A DNA stretch of 64,000 nucleotides from Parasponia andersonii (taxonomy: Eukaryota; Streptophyta; Magnoliopsida; Rosales; Cannabaceae), in contig JXTB01000005.1 in assembly GCA_002914805.1 (NCBI GenBank), positions 62,001 through 126,000 on the forward strand, in the 5' to 3' direction. The notes below the pieces were generated by a model. The model did not search any database and was not told the DNA's origin. It saw only the letters and a list, made by a program, of their open reading frames with translations. Positions 11,327-21,877 of the stretch are shown here, one piece after another (the stretch's first letter is position 1; the number at the start of each line of letters is the position of its first letter). The position numbers and the translations under genes were made by a program.

Positions 11327-12825
11327 CCAATATGTACCTATCGTTTGTAATTTAGCACAAAGTTACATTATATACTTATGTATTGCAATCCTAGCTAATT
11401 ACTCTTATTTTTCTCCTTCCCAAAAATAAAAGAATCGAAATTTCTCACATCTATTAAGATATCCAATTGAGTATTTGCCTATCAAAAAAATAAATAAACA
11501 AATAAAGAGTATTTTTTTGTGTTTTTGAAATTAATTTTTTTTTCATTTAAAAGATCTAGTTTTATATTCTTTAACGATTGAAAAAAGAAACATAAACAAA
11601 CAGTAGCTATCATCGTATACAAGGAACTGATTCATAATACACGACTGTATTTTTATATTTATATTTGTATGTTTATATTTATACATATGCTTAGCAATTC
11701 TAAATAAACTTTCTTTTTCTTTTAACTACATAGATTCTACTAGTATCTCATTTTAATAATATAACAAATTATAGTGTTAATCAGTGAGTCTTCTAGCGAG
11801 TCTGAAGAGTATAAAAAGGAGTGCAAAATGTATATATAAAGGGAGAATGCAAAATATATGACCGAATAGGACCAATTCGTTTGTGACATTCCATGATCAG
11901 CACATGATGAAAAAATGGAATTTTCCTCGAGAGAGGTGATCATATATATGAAGAATACTTTTAGAGCAATAAAGTGGACGGAAGGCAAAAGTTAATGGAA
12001 AAACCAGCAATCAGTCAAAGGGAAGATGATCAGCATAAAGTGCAAAAAACCATAATAACGTTATTGGTGCACTTAAAAGATGTTATTGGTGCTTTCTCAA
12101 TTGAGAGCTCAATAGACTCTTAACCTCTACTTGGGAAGAGTACCATTTTCTGTACTGTCGGCTCAAAGAATATGCAATCTCTTTTCTTTTTTTTTTTTTT
12201 TTAAAGGATCATTTTTTTAAAGGCTCAAACCCCAACCAATAAGCCTTCAACAACCTTTTTTTTTTTTTTCCTTTTCCTTCTTTTTTCTTTTCCGATCATA
12301 AAGAAATAAAAAGGGCTATCAAGTAATTATATATGTATTTAAATTAGATTCAAACCTATTTAACCAAGATTCCAAATACCTGAGCACCATACCATGATTT
12401 ATTGAAGAAGAAAAAATAAATACGAAGTTCAAACAACGAATGACGAGGGAATTCGGTTGCATTCGGATTCTTTGTCATTCTACGCTTTTTGAGGAGTTGA
12501 TTGAGCATCCTTGCAAGGGCTAGTTCGGGTTTGGCTCTCGTCATCACATCAGCTCGTATTCTTGAGTTATTTGCAAGATATATGTATGATCTGCATAGCT
12601 TGATGATATAAGCAATTATGCGTACTCTGTGACAGCAAGGAATTTTTTCAGTGAGGGCTTATACTCTGAAACATATACATATAATATTGAAAACTATTCA
12701 TGAATATCCATGCCTTGAGAACCTTGTATCCAACTTTCTTTATCAAGGCTATTGAATAAGATCGTCTGTCCAGACCCGAGACAAAGTAATTGTCCAAGAT
12801 GCATCATACATCTATCACTTACTCT
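11327..12825. other. Intergenic sequence up to the first Tat element, no gene supported
   Basis: AT-rich with poly-T tracts near 12190 and 12255. The stretch 12694..12825 is GC-richer and open on the minus strand for about 44 codons right up to the element boundary. It could be a fragment of an interrupted gene or older repeat, but no family is recognisable and no matching continuation is evident beyond 24408. Confidence 0.4.
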
Positions 12826-13448
12826 TAACGGAGGTTTTATCAACAATGAATTTAAGAAATTGCAAGATGTGGTTTGTATAAAGGGTTGATCAATCAAAGC
12901 ATGTAAAAGAGACAAGAATTTTATAATGGCTTAGTTCTAAAAAAGATGAGACTACGTCCACTGCTGTTCACTATTTTCTGGAAGATAACAAAAGAGTACA
13001 GAGTGTGTTCAGAAAGTGAGTCCTTAAGTTAAGTTTTTTCCTTTAGAGCTCAGACTCTCACGACAACATTGATCTTTCCCTTATATAGGTGAAGGTAGTT
13101 TAACGTTGCTGATTATGAAAACATGTAAGTATATAATCAAAAAAATATAATTTGAGTAACAATATAACTGGGTAACAACTTAAATGAAACGACTGGTCGA
13201 TCTTGAAAGAGAATCTTTTGTTTCCCTTTCTTTGTAGATTACCCATTTGACGAAGCTCGGTCTAGTTTTCTTTTCGTTATTGTAGCACTTAACTTATTCA
13301 AAGAAGGTCACACTTTATTCGGAGGGAGGTCGCATTCGACTTATTCGGAAGATGTCGTACTTAACTCACTCGTGCGACCTGTCACGTCCTCTTGGTTGCT
13401 AACTTTCCCTTTTTGACATTGACCATCATCTAGTTTTTAGACCGCACA
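12826..13448 (-). repeat. 3' LTR of element Tat-1
   Basis: It aligns with 23783..24408 from TAACGG/TGACGG at the left to GACCGCACA/GACTGCACA at the right. On the minus strand the LTR reads TGTGC...CGTTA. Its inner (right) edge is followed by a purine-rich tract, which marks it as the 3' LTR. Confidence 0.88.
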
Positions 13449-13467
13449 ATAATTGTCCCCCAGCTCC
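13449..13467 (-). other. Polypurine tract of Tat-1
   Basis: On the minus strand this reads GGAGCTGGGGGACAATTAT directly before the LTR's TGTGC. The G-run next to the 3' LTR is the expected plus-strand primer for reverse transcription and confirms the element's orientation. Confidence 0.7.
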
Positions 13468-13689
13468 ATTAGTTCTTTAGGACAAAATGGAGCTTCCTTC
13501 TATTAAGTGCGAGCTCATAAATGCGACGTCATGACATTATCTTGAGATCTTCGAAGAGTCATCATTTCTCAAATCACATCTTTTTAGAACCATACATAAA
13601 AGTCGAGTCATTTCAAATTGTGAAAAGATACCGATTTAATTTCAGAAAATCAACTCCCACGTGAATTTTGGCCTCTGGATCTGAAAATT

Positions 13690-16514
13690 AAATACTTTGA
13701 TCTACGGCTGTGATTTGGCGACGCTAGTGACATATATATCGAAGATCACTCCGCCTCTTCCTCATTACTCAAACCCTATCGCCTCCTGCTTCTTTCTCCC
13801 GAAACCTGAAGCGTCCACAAAGCAATCCTTCCGGCATCATTCTGTTTCTCAACTCGCACAGCTTTGTCATCTTCTCCGACGAAGTTATCATCACAATCCT
13901 TCAGTCATCATCTTGGTCCCTCTGTCTTTGAAGAAAGGTTAGTATATATCCTCTCTCTCTTGTTTTTCGATTTTTCCAGAACTCTTATCTACAAATCCTA
14001 TTTCTAGAAAATAGAAACAAACTGTAGAGCCTAAATATTCTGAACATAAACCCATCCCATATTTGGATGGACTGTAAAATGGAAATTTTTCAGATTTCCT
14101 CCATTAATTTATAGAATACACTCTTTAGATGACTAACAGACAGACGAACTCTTAAAAGAATTTTAGGATTTGAAACATTATTTTTTATTTTTAAAACCAT
14201 AGTCAGTCTAGTGACGAATTATCAAAGAACTGCTCGAACAATTTTTATGAATCCGTAGATCGATTAGAAAAAATTCGATGAGTAGCTTGTTGATGCAAAC
14301 CTAGGATGAGACCCCAAAACTGCTCGCATATAGCTAAGATCCCTAATGCTCGCATAAGACTAAATCCATCTATATTTCTTTTCAGATGTCTAGTAGTGAG
14401 GATTTTAGGGAAGGGAATGTATTTTTAGGAGCATCTTCCAATACCAGCATTAGCTCTATAAACCTCGAACACTACCTTGAGCCAGAACCTGAAGTGGAAA
14501 TAACCGGGGTCAGGCAAAGTAGTCCTCACATAGGCGACCTTCCTCAAGACCAATGGCCTCGGCATATCAGAGATGCCCCTGCATTCGTAACGGGTTATCA
14601 ATATGTAGAGGGAGATTGGTCATGTACCAATGAGCTGTTCAACAAACAAGCTCAGAAAAATCGTTTGCAACAATAAAATCAACGTCCCTCTATGCCTTCC
14701 CACAGAGTTCAATCGACCAGACATATCTCCTCGTAGAATTGCCTCATTCTCGAAAGCAGTTCTTAGATGTAGTGTCCACCTCCCACTTCATCCTTATATA
14801 AAATCAATCGTCGATTATTATGGAGTCGTCTCTTTTCAACTAACTCCAAACACTTATAGATATATAGTAGGTCTGTACATACTATACCATAAAATAGGTT
14901 TAGAAACCCCCACTCCCGAAGAGTTCGCTTGGTTTTACCAAGTGAACCCATCAGACTTCGGCTTCTTTTATGCGAGCAAATGGTCGAACCAAGCAATAAA
15001 AACTATATACAGGGTTTGCAACAATATGGGAAAATGGAAAAATCCATTTTTCTACTTTGACTACGCGGATAACGGCTTCTTTCAAAATCTTGGTAGGTAA
15101 CTTTCAGCTTATCGCCTTTTCTATATAAATATATTATTCTGATCATACTCGTATATCATCGTAGATAACAGGGAATGACCAAGACTCTCCAGAGAGTAGC
15201 TCACAAGGGTATACAAAATAAACAACCTTTCGATCGAAGAGTTTGATTAGAAGAAGCTTGGGACGACCAAGAACTTAGTTGCTTACGGACTGCTTCCAAG
15301 GGAAGCCGCCTTCCCAGATTCTACTAATCGTCCCACCAAACCTTCGAGCTCGAAGAAGAAGCCGAGGAAACAGAAGGGAAAAGGTGCTTCGTCTTCAAAA
15401 CACAGGAAACGAAAAGCACCTGCCACTCCTACAATCTCAGAAGCATCTTCTTCAGACGCTACATCACCACCAATCTCTTATCAGCAAGAAGGTAGTTATT
15501 TTTCTTTTTCCTCTCATTGCATTATGTCACCTCGCATGCTGACTCGCATATTTGTACAGAATTGGTAATTGGTAGCAAACTACGAGCACCGCCTTCCACT
15601 ATGGGGTCAATGGCAAAGTCCAAGACACCAGAGAGCACACCTCCAATGAGAAAGAGAAAGAGAAGGTCGACACTTCAAAGAAACGAAAAGTCGCCTTCGA
15701 GGATATCCTGGCAAGCACGCCTCCTCTTCAGTCTCCACTAACTGCAAGCCAACCTGAGCCATCCAAGGAGACGGCCACTTCTGATGAAGGACCGAGCCAG
15801 ATCGATAAAGACGAGGAGCTTTTCGCACTCCTTCGTCAAATGCCAGAAAAAGCTAGTATGACCGCGGCCTTCATCGACCGTTTTACCTCAGAAGATGGAT
15901 GGGAGAGGATGAAGCGACAATCAGCCAAGGTTGCCTTCTATTCTGCGATGAGGATGTTGGTGAATGTAAGCATCTTCTATTTTCTCTCTTCAATGCACTT
16001 TTTTGATATTGATGTGTTATATTTTTAGACTGCTGCAGTTGCTATTCTGATGCATGATCCAGTCCTCGAATGTATTGAAAAAGCCAAAAAAGTCAAAGAA
16101 ATAACCAAAGCATTCGAGGACTCGGAGAAGGCTCGTGAGGAAGAGAAAAAATCCTTCGAACTAGAGAATCGGCAGCTATGCGAGGATCTGGCCAAGGAAA
16201 AGCTCGAAAAGGAGAAGCTCGAGGAGAAAATTAAAGAACTTGAGAAGATAATCTCCGAGCATTCGGATATTCTAGAGAAGGCAACGACAGAGGTGGCTCA
16301 CAAGTCTATAGAAGAGTTCAAGGCCACCGAAGGCAAGGAGCTCGAAGAAAAAGCTAGTGACATCACCTCGTCGACCATAATATATAATATCTTTTGTGAG
16401 CATCCGGATTTCGACTTTTCCATCCTTAGTAAAGATATGGTCAAGCTTGTCCAAAGTTGGAGGCAAGTTGAGACTGCTAAGACTGGAGATGGTGGAGTGA
16501 GCACATCTGCCTAA
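13690..16514 (+). pseudogene. Antisense spliced extra gene (aORF) inside Tat-1, decayed
   Basis: A plus-strand gene opposite to the element's own genes, between integrase and 3' LTR. The model is a 5' UTR exon of about 13690..13937, then an intron 13938..14385 ending TTCTTTTCAG directly before ATG at 14386. Coding exons follow at 14386..15092, 15165..15491, 15560..15965 and 16029..16514, each intron GT-AG, stop TAA. The first coding exon has a one-base frameshift near 14670. It holds a globular segment (LPLHPYIKSIVDYYGVVSFQ, then a PTPEEFAWFY motif) of a kind seen in plant retroelement-associated proteins. Exon 2 has three in-frame stops and a basic Ser/Lys-rich stretch. Exon 3 has an SV40-like KKRKV signal. 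It also has a frame conflict at its 5' end. Exon 4 is a Lys/Glu-rich coiled coil of about 100 residues and then KLVQSWRQVE. Antisense extra ORFs are known in Tat-lineage elements; the function is unknown. Exon limits are inferred from splice consensus and frame only. Confidence 0.68.
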
Positions 16515-17373
16515 TTTCTTTTTTTTTTTTTTTCAGAACAATACGGGCTTTATCCCTTAATTTTTTGTAATACTTTGCTTGTATAAAGGTGCGAGCCTTT
16601 ATCAATGAATGAATGCTTTCTTTATTAGACATTTATTCCTACAAAATAATTAAAATATTATATTGCAATATAAAGATACATAATTTTACCAAGTAGTCAA
16701 TCACTAGGTGACTGATCGGTATACTATTGCGATTCAAATCCAATACTTAAAATAGATTTTAAGTGTTAGGATAGGTTAGGTCGCTTAAAAAGACAACAAG
16801 TATGAGTGGTGCGAACTCAATATTATTTTTCAAAAGTTCCATGGCAAAATGTAATATAGCAATATATCACATCAAACAATGAACGTTTTGCTTAGTTACT
16901 TTGTTGTTCGAGGAGGGAAATTGCATAATATGGCATGCTATGGCATGAAGCGAGGAGAAAATCCTAAGATTTTAAGAAATTTTAGAAATTTCGGCGATCT
17001 AAAATTCCGACCCCTCTAAATGGACGTTTTGCATAGTCCCTTAGAAAGCAAATAGTAGATAATATTCTGATCCCACTGCCTCCCGAGTGTTATGGTATTC
17101 CAAGATTGCCATAAAACTATAAAAGGTAGACCAAATCGAATAATCGATGAGGAGACACCTTATTGATGATGACGAATGATGATCAACGAATAACGAATAT
17201 AAGTAGATATCTTTATTGATGAATAACGAATACATGAAGATATACATGAAGATTTACTAATAATAGCGACGAAGTTGTTCTGCATTCCAAGCATGCTCGA
17301 TCTTTTGTCCACTAGTGCGAGCTAACTTATATGTCCTAGGTCGAATAACGGCATCAATAACATATGGTCCTTC
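16515..17373. other. Tat-1 untranslated region between antisense gene and integrase end
   Basis: The antisense gene's likely 3' UTR begins with a poly-T tract at 16520..16535. The rest is shared 3' non-coding sequence of the element. No frame on either strand looks real here. Confidence 0.5.
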
Positions 17374-19020
17374 CTAAGAGGGTCCAAATACACCGGCACC
17401 GTGCTCTTTATTATTAGGTAGAACTGGTCGAAGAACAAGATCACCAACTTCAAACCCTCGGCTTCTAACTTTAGAGTTATAATATCGAGCCGTGCGCTGT
17501 TGATATGATGCGATCCGAAGCTGAGAGTGTTCGCGCCTTTCTTCTAAAAGATCGAGCTCAATCCTCATCAGCGTGCTATTCTGATCTTGCTCATAGGTAG
17601 ATCGTCATAGAGAGCTCGCACCAATTTCTACTGGTACCATTGCTTCGTATCCATAAGCTAAAGAGAATGGACTCTCTCCAATAGTGGTTCGTTGAGTGGT
17701 GCGATAAGCCCATAATGCTTCAGGGAGTACTTCTGGCCAAGCTCCTTTGTGCTCTTACAACTTTGTCTTAATGTTCTGTTTAAGTATCTTATTTATAGCC
17801 TAGACCTATCCATTGGCTTGTGGATGAATAACAGCAGAGAAATTCTTCTTGATTCCTAAGTTGTCGCAGAAGTTACGGAACCCATCGCAGTCAAATTATT
17901 TCCCATTATCAGAAATTATGGTATGCGGTATACCATAATGACAGATTATAGATTTGTAAACAAAATCTATCTTCTTCTTTGCGGAAATGGTACTCAAGGC
18001 TTCAGCTTCTGTCCACTTGGTGAAATAATCGACTGCGACTACTGCATATTTTAATCCACCTCGTGCCAATAGTAGCATTCCGATAATATCAATTCCCCAC
18101 ACTACAAATGGCCATAGACTGGTCATTGGAGTTAGAGGAACAGCAACCCTCGGCTTCTAACTTTAGAGTTATAATATCGAGTTGTGCACTGTTGATATGA
18201 TGCGATCCGAAGCTAAGATTGCTCGTGCCTTTCTTCTTAAAGATCGAGCTCAATCCTCATCAGTGCGCTATTCTGATCTTGCTCATAGGTAGAACGTCAT
18301 AGAGAGCTCGCACCAATTTTTACTGGTACCATTGCTTCGTATCCATAAGCTAAAGAGAATGTACTCTCTCCAGTAGTGGTTCGTTGAGTGGTGCGATAAG
18401 CCAATAATATTTCGAAGAGTACTTCTGGCCAAGCTCCTTTATGCTCATCCATCTTTGTCTTAATGTTCTGTTTAAGTATCTTATTTATAGCCTCGACCTG
18501 TCCATTGGCTTATGGATAAACAATAGCAGAGAAATTCTTCTTGATGCCTAAGTTGTTACAGAAGTTACGGAACTCATCGCAGTCAAATTGTTTCACATTA
18601 TCAGAAATTATGGTATGCAGTATACCATAACGGCAGATTATAGATTTGTAAACAAAATCTATCATCTTCTTTGCAGAAATGGTACTCAAGGCTTCAGCTT
18701 CTGTCCACTTGGTGAAATAATCGACTGCGACTACTGCATATTTTAATCCACCTCGCGCCAATGGTAGCATTCTAATAATATCAATTCCCCACACTGCAAA
18801 TGGTCGTAGACTAGTCATTAGAGTTAGAAGAACAGGTGGCATTCTAGGAATAATTGCAAATCGTTGACGTTTGTCACACCTCTTAGCAAATTCCATTGTA
18901 TCCTTCTTCATAGTTAGCCAAAAATATCCTTGTCTTAGAACCTTGTTCGTAAGTGCCTGCCCCCTGGAATGGTTTCCACATATTCCTTCGTGAATTTCTC
19001 TCATAATGTAGTGTGCTTTT
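17374..19020 (-). pseudogene. Integrase region of Tat-1, partly duplicated
   Basis: Encodes the enzyme that inserts the retrotransposon cDNA. From right to left the minus strand shows the N-terminal zinc domain (HEGICGNH, then CDKRQ where CDKCQ is expected, so the last zinc cysteine is lost) and the catalytic core. The core has GIDIIRMLPLARGGLKYAV (first Asp), YFTKWTEAEAL, TIISDN (second Asp) and, after a stop, ANGQVEAINK (Glu), followed by C-terminal sequence with LDLLEERREHSQLRIASYQQ. The core and tail occur twice because of a tandem duplication, and several stops interrupt the frame. The motifs match the Tat lineage. It is non-functional as it stands. Confidence 0.85.
17455..18835 (-). repeat. 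692-bp tandem duplication within the Tat-1 integrase
   Basis: Copy 1 (17455..18143) and copy 2 (18147..18835) align base for base at a constant offset of 692 with no net indel, from CCCTCGGCTTCTAACTTTAG to GAGTTAGAAGAACAG. By eye they differ at about 7 to 8 percent in the stretch compared. The right copy is the one continuous with upstream integrase sequence. The left copy adds a second core and C-terminus. Confidence 0.9.
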
Positions 19021-19245
19021 TCTTCATCGATCTAAAACTTCTTCCATAAAGCTTCTCGTCATAGATGACATAGCGAGCCACTTTCATTCGAAGTCACTTT
19101 GCATCGTCTTTGTTTTCGGGGAGGTTGCCATTTTGTATATACTCTATTATAGGATCTATCCACGATGGTTTCTTGTCAACTGATATGGTTATTTAGGGCT
19201 CAACTTCGATACTTGGAATTGCAAGAACTTCGACAGGGACCAGCT

Positions 19246-19782
19246 TTAGTAATTCGGCGTCTTTTGTTGAAGGAGCTTAGCTAGAGCATCTGCCCGAGTA
19301 TTTTTAATGCAAGAAAGAAGTTGAATGTTGTAGGCAGTAAATGCCGAGAAGAGTCTTCGTACCTCCTTTAAATAAGCCATCATTTTTTCTCCTCTTGCTT
19401 GATAATCGCTGATTATTTGACAAACGACCAGCTGGGAATCGCTGTATACCTCAATCATTTCGAACTTCATTTCTCATGCGAGCTTTAGCCCAGCTATCAG
19501 CATTTCATATTCTGCCTCATTATTTGATACTAAAAATTGGAAGTGAAGTGCACAATAAATATTGTGCTCTTCAGGACTGATTAGCACTAAGCCCGCACTG
19601 GCGCTATTCTCATTCGATGATCCATCAAGGTAAAGTTTCCATAATTTTAATAAATCTATAGTAGGTTTTTTGATTACTTCTATGGGAACATTGACATCAT
19701 ATGTGAATTCTACAATGAAATCTGCGAGAGCTTGCCTTTTTATCGCAGTGCGGGATTGAAAATTGATGTCAAACTGACTCAA
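19246..19782 (-). pseudogene. Second (archaeal-type) RNase H domain of Tat-1
   Basis: Two adjoining minus-strand frames form one domain with acidic catalytic positions: LYLDGSSNE (Asp), SNNEAEYEMLIAGL (Glu), VYSDSQLVV (Asp) and RADALAKL (Asp). The domain degrades RNA in RNA-DNA hybrids. It sits between the gypsy RNase H and integrase, as in Tat-lineage elements. A stop at about 19471 splits the two frames. Confidence 0.85.
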
Positions 19783-19833
19783 CTCAATTGCCTACTTGAG
19801 TAGTCATCCTAAAGCTTTAGGTTTTTGTAAAAC

Positions 19834-21019
19834 CTACTTTAACTGAAAATTCGTGAAAACTTTGATGGAGTGCGCATGAAAATAAGGTCGAAGCTTCCTG
19901 GATGCGATAATAAGTGCTAATGCCAACTTCTCTATCTCTGGATATCTTGCTTCGGCATCGAGTAATCTTTTACTTACATAATATACCAGTCGCTGTATCT
20001 TTTCTTCTTCTCGAATTAACGCAGCATTTGTCGTATATTTGGAAATAGCGAGGTATAAATACAATTCTTCCCCCAGGTTTGGCTTTGACAAAAGTGGAGG
20101 AGAACCTAAGTGTGCTTTCAATTCCCGAAACGCCTGCTCGCATTCTTCTGTCCACTCAAACCTCTTCGAATCCTTTAGTACTTTGAAGAATGGTTGGTAC
20201 TTATCTGTTGACCTGGATACAAATTGACTTAATGCAGCCACTCTTTCCGCTAGGCTTTGAATGTCTTTGGGTTTGCGGGGGGATTGCATATCGATTAGTG
20301 CTTGCATATTCTGGGGATTAGCTTTGATTCCTCGCTGGTTGACCATGAACCCCAGGAATTTTCTAGATCCTATCCCGAATGCGCACTTCTGGAGGTTTAG
20401 CCTCATCTGATATTTTCGAAGAATGTTGAATTTCTCATCAAGTGATGTGATTTTCAACTCCCTTTGATTTTACCAACATGTCATCAACATATGCTTCCAT
20501 TGTTTTGCCAATTTGCTTTGCAAACATCATATTGACAAGATGCTGATAAGTTGCTCCCGCATTGATGAGTCCAAAAGGCATCTTCTTGTAACAGTATAAT
20601 CCTCAGTCAGTGATGAATGAAGTATGCTCCTCATCAAGCTCATACATGATGATTTGATTATATCCAAAATATGCGTCCATAAAGCTTAACAGTTCATTTC
20701 CCGACATCGCATCTACGAGTTGGTCGATTCTCGGAAGGAGAAAACTGTCCTTTGGGCATGCCTTATTGAGGTCGGTGAAATCAATGTAAGTTCTCCACTT
20801 CCCGTTAGGTTTCTTTACTAAAACTGGGTTTGCAAGCTAGTTTGGATAGAAAGATTCCATAATGAATCCAATCTTGAGCAGCTTCTCTACCTCTACTTTC
20901 AATGCAACGTAACGTTTTCGATTCATGGCTCTTCTTTTTTGCCATACAGGCTTCTTCGTCGTATCTATATTGAGGTGGTGACACATGATATTCGGATCAA
21001 TCCCCACCATATCTGAATG
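19834..21019 (-). pseudogene. Reverse transcriptase and gypsy RNase H of Tat-1
   Basis: The minus strand encodes RT from LVKKPNGKWRTYIDFTDLN through PRIDQLVDAMSGNELLSFMD and the catalytic YVDDMLVKSK (about 20465..20485), then NLQKCAFGIGSRKFLGFMV and the RNase H with FEWTEECEQAFRELK and YYVSKRLLDAE. Together these make cDNA from the element RNA and remove the template. The frame is broken by stops in the RT core (for example at LANPVL and before GLYCYK) and a shift just after the YVDD motif, so the enzyme is dead. Confidence 0.88.
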
Positions 21020-21670
21020 TTACCATGCAAAGATATCTAGGTTTGATTTCAGAATAGTGATTAATGATGCTCGCACGGGTTCTTGAAGCTTCGCTCCGAT
21101 TTTAAGAACCTTCGAAGACCTATCGATTGGCAAATCTTCCAAGTCTTCTATAGGTCCAGTTTTGACCTCACCATCAATTTTTCGAGGGTTGAGGTCATCG
21201 ATTGACATTCCGCATGATGCTTCGCCTAACGCTTCTGATGCTTCTTCTTGTAGCTGGACCATCATTGTGTGAGGTGTCATATCTTTTGTTGCGAGCTTTA
21301 TTGAGTTATTATAATAAGTCCTCGTATCATATTGGTTGCCACATACCTCGCCTACTCCTTGTTGATTTGAGAATTTTATAGTGAGATGATAGATCGAAGT
21401 TACTGCTCGAAGTTCCCTCAGTGCCGGTCTTCCTAATACAGCATTAAAGGCAGAGGGGCAATCCACAACTAAGAATCGGGTCATTACCGTCGAAACCCTA
21501 GGATAGGTTCCAACGTTGACCATTAACTCAATCATGCCCCTGGGCATTATGCTGTTACCAGAAAATCCGTAGAGTGGGATGACAGTGGGCTTCAAGTCGC
21601 TTTCACTCAACCCCATCTTTTTGAAGGCGTCATAGTATAGGATGTCGAGAGTGCTGCCATTATCAACCAA
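21020..21670 (-). pseudogene. Aspartic protease and RT leader of Tat-1
   Basis: A 216-residue minus-strand frame. It opens at MVDNGSTLDILYYDAFKKMG, the retropepsin active-site region (Asp-x-Gly-Ser), followed by VLGRPALRELRAVTS, a conserved Tat-lineage protease motif. The C-terminal part (ILKSNLDIFAW) leads into RT and ends at a stop where the next residue should continue. The protease cuts the element polyprotein. Sequence upstream of the Met is also homologous but broken, so the real domain starts earlier. Confidence 0.82.
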
Positions 21671-21877
21671 TACTCGCTATAGCTGCGTGCTTCCATAGTT
21701 GATCTTTATGGCCAACGCATCATTGTGCGGGTAATAGACCTCTCTGGTATCTTACTTTGTGAAGGTAATATCCATATCCGATACCCGTTGAAGCTTTCAT
21801 GGTCGCTGCTCGAGATGCATGACATTAGTTAATGGTTGCTTTCACGCTTCTCGTGCGTACCTATCTTGCACTTTCTT

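Noticed and set aside
13697-13942. An 81-residue plus-strand frame upstream of the antisense gene
   Set aside because: It ends just past a good splice donor and is not conserved in kind. It is better explained as the 5' UTR exon of the antisense gene.
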